A stretch of DNA of 45,151 nt from Spirochaetia bacterium (lineage in GTDB: Bacteria; Spirochaetota; Spirochaetia; CADAEX01): contig JAKSTW010000012.1 of the NCBI GenBank assembly GCA_024402405.1, positions 1 to 45,151 on the forward strand. The letters are read 5' to 3'. A program made the translations under genes and the position numbers. Shown in pieces: positions 25,701 to 32,973 of the stretch (its first letter is position 1; every line of letters starts with the position of its first letter). Under the pieces are notes generated by a model. The model was not told where the DNA came from. It ran no database searches and saw only the letters and a program-made list of their open reading frames with translations.

Positions 25701-26222
25701 CAGAAAATAATTGCCTTTGCCGAAGATGTCATTGAATTCAGCGGCTTTCTGCATGGCATCATCCAGCTTGTTGTTTATGATGAGCTGTGGTACGACACCT
25801 GCAATGCAGGCGCTGGAACAGACCAGCCCCTCATGGTATTGGGCCAGCACTTCCATATCGATTCTCGGCTTATAATAAAATCCGTCTATATATGCTGTTG
25901 AGCACAGTTTCATCAGATTTCTGTAGCCGGTGTAATCCTTTGCCAGCAGAATAAGGTGATAATATTTGTTTCCGAACTCAGTGCCGGATTTTATTTTTCT
26001 TGAACCTTCGGCCTCATAGAATTCACATCCGACTATCGGCTTGATTCCAGCTGCATTGCATTTCTCATAAAAATTTATGGCACCGAACATATTTCCATGG
26101 TCTGTGATGGCAATGGACTTCATTCCGAAAGAAAGGGCCTTTGCCACCATATCATCAATTCGGAGCGCACCGTCGAGAAGTGAATAATCTGTATGATTGT
26201 GAAGATGAATGAACTCTGGCAT
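22743..26222 (-). CDS. dnaE: DNA polymerase III alpha subunit
   Basis: The replicative polymerase catalytic subunit, 1159 residues, DnaE1-like in length. It opens with the PHP domain (HNHTDYS, H8 and H10). The polymerase domain has GPGRGSGAGSIVAY and the catalytic PDFDVDF around residue 400, with the third acidic residue in VKMDFLGLKTLDLI near residue 580. Helix-hairpin-helix and OB-fold regions fill the C-terminal third. Everything expected is present. It is the first gene of the dnaE-yggT-recG operon. The gap to the divergent manA gene is only 34 bases, so their promoters must overlap each other or coding sequence. Confidence 0.97.
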   Translation of the reverse strand: MPEFIHLHNHTDYSLLDGALRIDDMVAKALSFGMKSIAITDHGNMFGAINFYEKCNAAGIKPIVGCEFYEAEGSRKIKSGTEFGNKYYHLILLAKDYTGYRNLMKLCSTAYIDGFYYKPRIDMEVLAQYHEGLVCSSACIAGVVPQLIINNKLDDAMQKAAEFNDIFGKGNYFLELQNHWIPEEAISNRGLLEISKRTGIPVIATNDIHYLNREHASAQELLICIGTQKTINSPGRMSFYNDEFYLKSQDEMAALFPDVPEAISNTMLIDEMCNLKIEFPGPKLPIFEIPPEFPTQTDYLRHLTYEGMKKRYKEITPQIKERVEYELNTIITLGFVGYFLIVWDFINYAKEHDIPVGPGRGSGAGSIVAYCIRITDIDPLKYDLLFERFLNTERVTLPDFDVDFCNEGRQQVIDYVTKRYGAEKVGQIITFGTLKPKAVLKDVARALDISFAESNIITKLIPDMPHKKATLKSMLGEVDKFKNDPAFKDIPELTGIPELIEIKNRGGIYERLFRESEYLENMNRHNSLHAAGIVIGQTELSDYVPLFKGTKEDKANSTATQYTMDKLEQCGLVKMDFLGLKTLDLIKHCEQLIRKRGIHFDSAEIPIDDKETYDMLSNGKSVAVFQFESPGMQKILKDAQPNCIEDLIALNALYRPGPMDNIPQFCDCKNGKKEIQYPHPDLEPVLKNTYGVIVYQEQVMKVAQVIGGFTLGKADILRRYMSKKKVDKLKEMRAEFIEGAKAKGYTEKLANDIFELLIPFSGYGFNKSHAAAYAVLAYKTAYMKRHYPSEFMAANLTNEIGNPSAYANYLNEAQAMGIQILPPDINISDKFFTVSRNKIVYGIQGIKDTGNAVVEEIIRKRTEGGKFKNFNDFLDRLDLRVINKKVLEALIKAGVFDSLEKNRAKLFHNAEKLADYYSAEQEKRKLGQISLFGMEETAMQPEAMEDVPDWPLKEKLDFEKEILGFYVSGHPLDKYKDIYKKYVNLNLYDLEHAVSDRKYTVLGNIKAIKILNTKRNETMAAITLGTFAADLNMVIFPKVWKECQSKVSEEKILAFTGKVDNSRGNPQFICETVQETDELSAHGHTQVHIRLKDKFDEHNLCILREYLLDHNGNCTVFFHINNNNSEVVVMANPQLRTSAEIDLTENIEFDTIVADCWKE

Positions 26223-26256
26223 AAGTTCAGTATATCTTTGTTATTTAGGATTGTAA

Positions 26257-27429
26257 ATGGCAGGAAAAAATTATATTATTCATAAAATGGAAAATTTCAG
26301 TTCGTTCTATAAGCTTGTTCCTGCTGAAAAATATTACAGCTGGGGTTCTCATACTGAAATTCAGAAAATACTCGGGAAAAAATCAGACGGAAGGCCATTG
26401 GCTGAGATCTGGATGGGCAGTCATCCTGCCGGAATGACCGGAGTTGTTCTGGAAAATGGCAGTGTGATTCCAATGGATCAGTTTATCAGACTGAATGCCG
26501 GACAGATACTTGGAAACAGATGCTGTGATAAATTCCATGGGATATTTCCATTCTTATTCAAGTTGCTGGCTGCTGAAAAACCTCTGTCATTCCAGGTGCA
26601 TCCTGATGCGGCACATGCTGCTGAGGGTTTTGAAAGGGAAGAACGCAATGGGATCCTGAGTGATGATTGCAGGCGGTGTTATAAAGATCAGGTTGGAAAA
26701 AGAGAGATAGTTATTGCCATCACTCCTTTTCTGATGATGAGCGGATTCCAACCGGTGGAAAACATAAAAAGAAATTTTTGTGAATTACTTGGAAAACAGT
26801 GTAAGTCTATTTTTGATTTTGAATATTCATCCGACAATGAATTTTACAAAATGTTTTTTGATAATTTTTTAAAATTTCAGCCTGAATCTTTTCAGCTTGA
26901 TGGAATTCTGCCTGAACCTGCAGACAGAATATTCAGAAAACTTGTCAGTTTCTATCCTGGTGATAAATTTGTTCTGGCACCTCTTTTTCTCAACTGCTAT
27001 GAACTGCTGCCGGGCCAGAGCATGTCCACGATGGAGGGGCATATCCACTCTTATGTTCATGGCACATGCTTTGAGGTCATGACCCCATCTGACAATACAT
27101 TGAGATGTGGTCTTACAGATAAGTTTGTCAATATTCCTGAGGTGCAGAAGATACTGGATTATGATAACTGTGCTGAGGCTGGTGATATTGGATATGATTT
27201 CAGAATGATCCATGGCAGTGATGCATTTTTTTCCGATGATGAAAGGACCGGTGCAGAGATACTTTTTGTATATTCTGGCAATGGTCGCATATCAAACAGC
27301 CTGCATATGATGGAGCTGAGAAAAGGTGATGCGATTCTTGTTCCTGCTGCCGCAGGTTCATATACCCTTGCAGGAGGTGCTGATTTTATGGTGGCCAGGG
27401 TCGGTGTTAAGGGAGATATACTGACATGA
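26257..27429 (+). CDS. manA: mannose-6-phosphate isomerase, type I
   Basis: A zinc enzyme interconverting mannose 6-phosphate and fructose 6-phosphate, feeding GDP-mannose synthesis or mannose use. The 390-residue product shows the type I PMI pattern: YSWGSHTEIQ near the N-terminus, SFQVHPDAAHA (zinc ligands) near residue 112, KREIVIAITPF and the MEGHIHSYVHGTCFEVM region with further ligands and GLTDKFV. AGGA lies 7 bases before the ATG at 26257; a start ten codons later (26287) is possible. The end overlaps the YaiI-family gene by 4 bases, so it heads the operon that contains the TRAP transporter. Confidence 0.93.
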   Translation: MAGKNYIIHKMENFSSFYKLVPAEKYYSWGSHTEIQKILGKKSDGRPLAEIWMGSHPAGMTGVVLENGSVIPMDQFIRLNAGQILGNRCCDKFHGIFPFLFKLLAAEKPLSFQVHPDAAHAAEGFEREERNGILSDDCRRCYKDQVGKREIVIAITPFLMMSGFQPVENIKRNFCELLGKQCKSIFDFEYSSDNEFYKMFFDNFLKFQPESFQLDGILPEPADRIFRKLVSFYPGDKFVLAPLFLNCYELLPGQSMSTMEGHIHSYVHGTCFEVMTPSDNTLRCGLTDKFVNIPEVQKILDYDNCAEAGDIGYDFRMIHGSDAFFSDDERTGAEILFVYSGNGRISNSLHMMELRKGDAILVPAAAGSYTLAGGADFMVARVGVKGDILT

Positions 27430-27881
27430 GATTTTTTATTGACAGCGATTCATGTCCTCCTGATATCCGTGAGATTGTTGCCAGGGCAGGGCTGCGTACA
27501 AAGCATGATGTGGTTTTTGTTGCCAACAGGAAGATACCGCACAGCAGAAATCCATATGTTTCTGATGTTATCGTAGAGTCTGGAAAGGACAGGGCAGATG
27601 ACTATATAGTTGAAAATTCTGATCCGTCTGATATTGTGATCACCAGGGATATACTTCTGGCAGAAAGACTTGTGAACAGGAATGTGGCAGTTGTAAATGA
27701 CCGAGGAACTCTGTATACTTCTGAGAATATAAGAGAGCGGGTATCTCTCCGCAACTATATGCAGGAATTGTCTGACTGCGGACTCAAACCAGTATCCACA
27801 GCGAAATTCTCCAAGCGGGAGATTTTTGAATTTGCCAATGCTTTTGACAGATTGCTGACATCTAAATTAAGGGAAAAATAA
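27426..27881 (+). CDS. YaiI/YqxD family protein (UPF0178, PIN-like)
   Basis: A 151-residue protein typical of the UPF0178 family. It has the opening FFIDSDSCPPDIREI with conserved acidic residues and cysteine, the middle DRADDYIVE and ITRDILLAERL motifs, and the closing FANAFDRLL. The family resembles PIN-type nucleases, with four conserved acidic positions, but its function is not established. It overlaps manA by 4 bases (ATGA) and is followed 2 bases later by the TatT gene, so it is translated within the same operon. Confidence 0.92.
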   Translation: MRFFIDSDSCPPDIREIVARAGLRTKHDVVFVANRKIPHSRNPYVSDVIVESGKDRADDYIVENSDPSDIVITRDILLAERLVNRNVAVVNDRGTLYTSENIRERVSLRNYMQELSDCGLKPVSTAKFSKREIFEFANAFDRLLTSKLREK

Positions 27882-27883
27882 AT

Positions 27884-28834
27884 ATGAAATTTAATAAAAG
27901 TTATAAAATACTGCTTTTTATAAGTATGATTTTAATAATACTTGAATTATCTTCTTGTTCAGTGAAAAAGATGGCTGTTGATGCAATTGCTAAAAATATG
28001 ACTGGAAATGATACTGCGGAGGTTTTCCTTTCAGATAATGATCCTCAGCTTGTGGGAGATTCTCTTCCTCTGGTGCTGAAAATGATGGATATGCTGGTTT
28101 CCATGGATCCTGAGAATCCTAATATTCTTTCCAATGCCGGCAGTCTTTTTGTGATGTATGGAAATTTCTACATCCAGCTGCCTGCTGATATGCTTCCTTA
28201 TGATCAGTGGCAGGAGCAGAAGGATATGTATGCCAGAGCAAAAAAACATTATAACAGGGGTTATGATTATATAATGAGGGCTCTGAATATGAGGCATAAG
28301 AATTTTTCAGAAGAAATGAGTGCCGGAAATTTTGATCAGGCTTTTGCAGATATGAAAAAATCAGATGCTGCAGATCTTTACTGGTGCAGTGCCGCTGTCC
28401 TGGCCGGCTGTTCTGTGGATGTGCTGGATCCTGTGTTTGCAGCAAGACGCGGTGATGCTGTCAGGATGCTTTTCAAAGCGTATGAGCTGGATCCTGATTT
28501 TGGCAGCGGCATGATAGATGAGCTTATGATGCTGTATTATGCTTCCATGCCTGCCGGTATGGGCGGTGATATGGAAAAGGCTGTATGGCATTTCAGAAGG
28601 GGAATAGAGATATCGGATGATACGTTGCTTTCTCTTTATGTTTCTTATGCCACATCGATATGCACGAAAAACCAGACTAGGGAAGGCTATGATGAGTTTG
28701 CTGACATGCTTGAGAAGGTTCTTGAGCGGGATGTGGAAGCATCTTCAGCCAACCGGCTTACCAATATTGTGTCTCAGAAAAAGGCGGCATGGCTGCTGGA
28801 GAACATAGATAATTATTTTTTGATCGGATTTTAA
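27884..28834 (+). CDS. tatT: TatT-like TRAP-associated lipoprotein with TPR fold
   Basis: A 316-residue lipoprotein with the lipobox LSSC (acylated Cys25). The body is helical with TPR-like repeats (DPENPNILSNAGSLFVMYG, AKKHYNRGYDYIMRAL, LFKAYELDPDF). In Treponema pallidum the protein at the same position, directly before TatP and DctQM, is TatT (Tp0956). It forms a TPR-type trimer that is thought to pass ligand to the solute-binding protein. Gene order and the fold indicate the same role. AAGGGA in the end of the previous gene is its ribosome binding site. The next gene starts 9 bases later. Confidence 0.88.
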   Translation: MKFNKSYKILLFISMILIILELSSCSVKKMAVDAIAKNMTGNDTAEVFLSDNDPQLVGDSLPLVLKMMDMLVSMDPENPNILSNAGSLFVMYGNFYIQLPADMLPYDQWQEQKDMYARAKKHYNRGYDYIMRALNMRHKNFSEEMSAGNFDQAFADMKKSDAADLYWCSAAVLAGCSVDVLDPVFAARRGDAVRMLFKAYELDPDFGSGMIDELMMLYYASMPAGMGGDMEKAVWHFRRGIEISDDTLLSLYVSYATSICTKNQTREGYDEFADMLEKVLERDVEASSANRLTNIVSQKKAAWLLENIDNYFLIGF

Positions 28835-28843
28835 GGTAATATT

Positions 28844-29830
28844 ATGAAAAAAATTGTTTGCGTGATATTTTTATTATTCTTCTGTTTTGGGTGTGCTTTT
28901 GCCGGTACTGTCATAAAGCTTGGATCTGTGGCTCCTGTGGGTTCTCTCTGGGATATAAAATGCAAGGAGATCGCATCAGAGTGGAAACGGATCTCCAATG
29001 GTGAAGTGGAGCTAAAGCTTTATATGGGCGGGACTGTCGGCGATGAGGATAATATGATCCGTGCCATGAAGATGGGGGGACTTAATGCCGGTGCTATGAC
29101 TGCTCAGGGTATAAAGGGCATTTCTGCGGATTCATTTGCTCTGTGTCTGCCATTTGTAGTGAAGGATGATGATGAGTTCAGCTATGTATTTGATAAAATG
29201 AAGGGGACATTTGAGAAAAAGATGGAGGAGCAGGGATTTATCACTTTGGGCTGGGCAATGACTGGCTGGGTGAAGTTTTTCTCCAGAGATCCTATTGTGT
29301 CACCTGATGATCTGAAAAAGCAGAAAATTGCCATAGATACTGATGGTCGTGTCAGCAAGATATGGACAGATCTTGGATTTCATGCAATTCCTCTGGCTTT
29401 CAATGATATTCTGGCCGGCCTTTACAGTGGAATGGCCGATGTCACATATGTCACACCTCTGGCTGCCTCATCCATGGGGCTGACAGCCATGGCTCCTAAT
29501 ATGTGTGATATATCCATTGCCCCTGTTTACTGTGCTTTTGTCATAGAGAAAAGGGCTTGGAACCGTGTTCCTGAAAAATACAGGAATGAACTGAAGAAAC
29601 GGACTTCTGAGATCGCAGCAGGACTTTATGATATAATCAAGGTCGATGAGAGCAGGGCTGTGGAGATAATGAAAAAAGATGCACTGATCATAAATGATGT
29701 GCCTGCTGATGTCCAGGCTGAATGGATGCAGATAGGTACTGCAGGAAGTGATGTTTTCTCCAGAGAACTGATTTCAAAAGAAGTTTATGACGAGATGATA
29801 AGTTACGTAAATGAGTACAGAAAAAAGTAA
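28844..29830 (+). CDS. dctP: TRAP transporter solute-binding protein (DctP/TatP-like)
   Basis: A 328-residue periplasmic or membrane-tethered substrate-binding protein. It has a signal segment (MKKIVCVIFLLFFCFGCAFA), with FGC possibly serving as a lipobox. The DctP fold shows the SVAPVGSLWDIKCKEIASEW opening, GGTVGDEDNMIRAMKMGGLNAG, a SRDPIVSPDDLKKQKIA hinge and a DTDG-R ligand-contact region. The substrate cannot be read from the sequence; carboxylates are usual, and a more hydrophobic ligand has been suggested for the Treponema homologue. The end overlaps the transporter gene by 20 bases. Confidence 0.93.
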   Translation: MKKIVCVIFLLFFCFGCAFAGTVIKLGSVAPVGSLWDIKCKEIASEWKRISNGEVELKLYMGGTVGDEDNMIRAMKMGGLNAGAMTAQGIKGISADSFALCLPFVVKDDDEFSYVFDKMKGTFEKKMEEQGFITLGWAMTGWVKFFSRDPIVSPDDLKKQKIAIDTDGRVSKIWTDLGFHAIPLAFNDILAGLYSGMADVTYVTPLAASSMGLTAMAPNMCDISIAPVYCAFVIEKRAWNRVPEKYRNELKKRTSEIAAGLYDIIKVDESRAVEIMKKDALIINDVPADVQAEWMQIGTAGSDVFSRELISKEVYDEMISYVNEYRKK

Positions 29831-31670
29831 GAACTTTTTTGAAATTTATATCTCTGCTTTTCTTCTGGTATTGCTGGCCGGGATTCCTGCCGCTGAGATC
29901 ATTGTCAGAAAGTTCATGCATGTAGGAATAAAAGGGGGGTATGATTATACCAGACATATTGTCCTGTGGCTCACACTGTTGGGTGCTGCCCTGAATTCTC
30001 ACTTTGACGGACATCTGAAGATCGAGTTCGGAACAAAGTTTTTGTCTGAGAAATATCAGAGTATGGCCAGAAGTTTCTCACTCATGACTGTACTGTGGGT
30101 ATGCACATGTTTCATGATCATCTCATCCTCATTTGTGGTCATGGGATTTTCTGCCGCAGATAAAATAGGTGTCATCAGCACAAGGGTGGCTGTCGGCATT
30201 CTGCCAGTCGGTTTTCTGCTGGTCATTTACAGAGAGCTGGATTCCTCTGCCGGGAAATGTGTGCTGCCATGGATTTTTGCACCTTTGGGAATCATACTTG
30301 GACTGGCTGTATCTGTTTCTCCACTGGTGAACCTTGTATCCTGTTATTGCAGCAATATACCTGAATTTTACTGGAATCTGGCTGACCGATCCATAGCCAT
30401 AATATCTGCTCTTAAGCTGCCTGGTCTTATATTTCTTATTCTTGCAGGAATTATGGGCACTCCTATTTTTGCTGTCATCGGTGGCATAGCATTCATTCTG
30501 ATCTCTGCTTCCGGATGTTATGCAGAGACAGCTGCCAATGAATTTTATACCATGCTGATAAGCAACACAGTGCCGGCTATTCCGCTGTTCACACTTACAG
30601 GATTTGTCCTGTCTGAGAGCAAGGCAGGTGACAGGCTGATAAGGACATTCAATGCATTTTTCGGATGGCTGCCAGGAGGAATCATTCTGGCATCAGTTCT
30701 TATATCTGCATTTTTCACCGTATTCACCGGGGCATCGGGTGTGACGATCCTGGCTCTGGGCGGTATCCTTACTGTGGTATTGGAAAAATCCGGCATTGAT
30801 GAGAGGTACAGGACTGGCCTGCTGTGTTCTGCAGGAAGCATAGGACTTCTGTTTCCTCCAAGCCTGCCGATCATTCTTTATGGCATCATTGCACAGCTTG
30901 ATATAAGGCAACTTTTTATAGGTGGTATCATCCCTGGTATCCTGCTGGTACTTTCTCTGGCTGTCACTGGTTTTATCTATGTTTCCAGACATGATGTGAA
31001 GGCTGTCAGATCCAGCTGTAAGGAATGTGCAGCCAGTTTCATTGAGTGTATATGGGAGATACTTCTTCCGTTCATAATTATAATCTCATATTTTTCAGGC
31101 CTCACTACACTGGTGGAGACCGGAGCTGTGGCTGTACTGTATACTATGTTTGTAGACTTCATTATAAAGCGTGAGCTTCATCTGAAGGATCTTTTCATAA
31201 TTGCCAGAAAAAGTGTTCCTATCATTGCCGGGATACTTATGATTTTGGGAATGGCAAAAGTGCTTTCATATTACATGATCGACCAGCAGATACCTCAGCG
31301 GTTCAGTGAATGGATCGCCATGCACATACATTCCAGGATCGTATTTCTTCTGCTGCTGAATGTGGCGCTGCTTGTTGTGGGGTGCTTCATGGATATTTTC
31401 TCAGCCATTATGGTGGTTGTGCCGCTGATCCTTCCTCTGGGTGAGCTGTTCGGCGTGAATCCTGTGCATCTTGGAATTATTTTCCTGGCAAACCTTGAGT
31501 TGGGATATATAACACCTCCTGTCGGTCTGAACCTGTTTCTGGCCAGTTACAGATTCGATCAGAAACTGGAGAATATTTATCGTGCGGTCGTTCCATTTTT
31601 CCTCATAATGCTGCTGACTGTGTTCATAATCACTTATGTGCCGCAGTTCACACTTTGCCTGATACGGTGA
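29811..31670 (+). CDS. TRAP transporter fused small and large membrane subunits (DctQM)
   Basis: A 619-residue membrane protein. The N-terminal ~170 residues form the four-helix DctQ part (with GGYDYTRHIVLWLTLLGA and the acidic HLKIEF segment). A linker follows, then the 12-helix DctM part from about residue 200 (PAIPLFTLTGFVLSES, GASGVTILALGGIL, GLLFPPSLPIILYG, and ELGYITPPVGLNLF near the end). It should drive sodium-coupled uptake of the ligand bound by the preceding protein. The fused QM form matches the Treponema arrangement. Its stop codon abuts the stop of the convergent FAD-subunit gene. Confidence 0.93.
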   Translation: MSTEKSKNFFEIYISAFLLVLLAGIPAAEIIVRKFMHVGIKGGYDYTRHIVLWLTLLGAALNSHFDGHLKIEFGTKFLSEKYQSMARSFSLMTVLWVCTCFMIISSSFVVMGFSAADKIGVISTRVAVGILPVGFLLVIYRELDSSAGKCVLPWIFAPLGIILGLAVSVSPLVNLVSCYCSNIPEFYWNLADRSIAIISALKLPGLIFLILAGIMGTPIFAVIGGIAFILISASGCYAETAANEFYTMLISNTVPAIPLFTLTGFVLSESKAGDRLIRTFNAFFGWLPGGIILASVLISAFFTVFTGASGVTILALGGILTVVLEKSGIDERYRTGLLCSAGSIGLLFPPSLPIILYGIIAQLDIRQLFIGGIIPGILLVLSLAVTGFIYVSRHDVKAVRSSCKECAASFIECIWEILLPFIIIISYFSGLTTLVETGAVAVLYTMFVDFIIKRELHLKDLFIIARKSVPIIAGILMILGMAKVLSYYMIDQQIPQRFSEWIAMHIHSRIVFLLLLNVALLVVGCFMDIFSAIMVVVPLILPLGELFGVNPVHLGIIFLANLELGYITPPVGLNLFLASYRFDQKLENIYRAVVPFFLIMLLTVFIITYVPQFTLCLIR

Positions 31671-32501
31671 TTACAGCTGAGAGATGAAATCCTCAAATAT
31701 ATTTCTCAGGGTTTTCTGCAGGTAAGGGGAGAATGAGGTGTATTTGCGGTTGAAGATCTCACCGAACTGTTGGCTCCAAGCTTCAATGTCTTTCTGTGGT
31801 ACAGGAATTTTCTGTTCCATGAATGCTGTCTCGAACTCCTGTTCTCTTATTATGCTGTCTCCCCAGTTTCCTATGACAAATCTGCACATGGTTATATTTT
31901 TCCTGAAAGTCGAGGCAATTCCCATGAAGCAGATATTGTGGTTTGTATCCTGGATCTCTTTGTAATAATCAACGTCGTATGTGGTGTATGGAATCTTGAA
32001 ATTCAGTACCATCTCACCATTCTGTAACTGCAGTCTGCCATTCTGGTAAAGTTTGCTGACCAGCATTGTCTTCTTACTTCCGGCAGTCATGGATGATGAT
32101 ACTTCTATCTTTGCATTCAGCAGAGCCAGCGCGCTGTAGATCTTGTTCCTGATTTTGGGATCGCAGACCATTCCCCCTATGGTATATATATTCCTGGAGT
32201 TTGGAAGACCTGTGTTTGCCAGTGCATTGATAAAGATATGAGGAAGTATGTTCTGACCGTTTTTCAGCAGCTCATTCACTTTTATCTCTGAACCTATATC
32301 AAAGTATTTTTCATTCCTTTTGATGGTGTTCAGTTCTGCGATAAGTCCCGGGTAAATGCCTGTAGGCGGCACATGCTCCTGTCCTGGCAGTGTGGATACT
32401 GACCGTATATAGTTGATATCATCAAAATACAGATTGTAGTTTACGCTGCTTTTCATGTTTTTATATAATTCAGACAATGTTGTAGGTATGAGAAATTCCA
32501 T
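31671..32501 (-). CDS. FAD-binding subunit of a molybdenum hydroxylase (xanthine dehydrogenase-like)
   Basis: A 276-residue protein matching the FAD-binding (CoxM/XdhB) subunit. It has a first segment with PTTLSELYKNM, an FAD pyrophosphate region (YPGLIAELNTI), the ALANTGLPNSRNIYTIGGMVCDP block (equivalent to the N-x-G-T-x-G-G region) and a CO-dehydrogenase flavoprotein C-terminal domain. It should pass electrons from the 2Fe-2S subunit to an acceptor. The motifs are weaker than in typical xanthine dehydrogenases. It is the last gene of the NusG-led operon, 1 base after the 2Fe-2S gene, with GAGG upstream. Confidence 0.8.
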   Translation of the reverse strand: MEFLIPTTLSELYKNMKSSVNYNLYFDDINYIRSVSTLPGQEHVPPTGIYPGLIAELNTIKRNEKYFDIGSEIKVNELLKNGQNILPHIFINALANTGLPNSRNIYTIGGMVCDPKIRNKIYSALALLNAKIEVSSSMTAGSKKTMLVSKLYQNGRLQLQNGEMVLNFKIPYTTYDVDYYKEIQDTNHNICFMGIASTFRKNITMCRFVIGNWGDSIIREQEFETAFMEQKIPVPQKDIEAWSQQFGEIFNRKYTSFSPYLQKTLRNIFEDFISQL

Positions 32502-32502
32502 A

Positions 32503-32973
32503 TTATCTGCCTCGTTTCAGTGCGTTGAATGCCAGACGTATGCCAATGGTCATGGTCTTGAGATCTGTGCAGTTGCATATGTTTCCGGATAGAGCCCTGT
32601 ATATATCATCATTGTTCAGCTTATCCGAATTTTTCAGCAGTGAGTATATTGTTATGATCCTGCCGGTAGAGCAGTAATCACAGAATATGCAGTTATATGT
32701 TTTCAGCGTCTTGTCGATTATGCTGTATTCTCTGGTGGTCTTTATATGTTCAAATGTAAGGATATTGGCATTTCTGACTGTGAACATATGTATCATGCAG
32801 GATGGTACAGGAAGGTTGTTTTTCAGCACAGTACAGCCGCCGCATCTTCCTGTATTACAGCATTCATTCACGCTGTCTATGCTGAATTTTGTCCTGAGGA
32901 TCTCAGAGAGACTGTCCATAGGATCGGCATCAACAGCCACCTGCTTTTTGTTCAGAATGAATTTTATCAGCAT
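32503..32973 (-). CDS. 2Fe-2S subunit of the molybdenum hydroxylase
   Basis: A 156-residue protein with all eight cluster cysteines in the exact family spacing. The plant-type cluster uses C39, C44, C47 and C59 (C-x4-C-x2-C-x11-C). The second cluster uses C98, C101, C133 and C135 (C-x2-C-x31-C-x-C). The protein carries electrons from the molybdenum site to FAD. The flanking sequence differs from the consensus (CNTGRCGGC rather than the usual G-C-x-x-G-x-C-G-A-C). The start overlaps the large-subunit stop by 7 bases, with GGAGGG upstream. Confidence 0.88.
   Translation of the reverse strand: MLIKFILNKKQVAVDADPMDSLSEILRTKFSIDSVNECCNTGRCGGCTVLKNNLPVPSCMIHMFTVRNANILTFEHIKTTREYSIIDKTLKTYNCIFCDYCSTGRIITIYSLLKNSDKLNNDDIYRALSGNICNCTDLKTMTIGIRLAFNALKRGR

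Noticed and set aside
29203-29213. GGGGACATTTG in the TRAP binding-protein gene as a further motif copy
   Set aside because: Only the first seven bases match the repeat, which is expected by chance; it was not counted.
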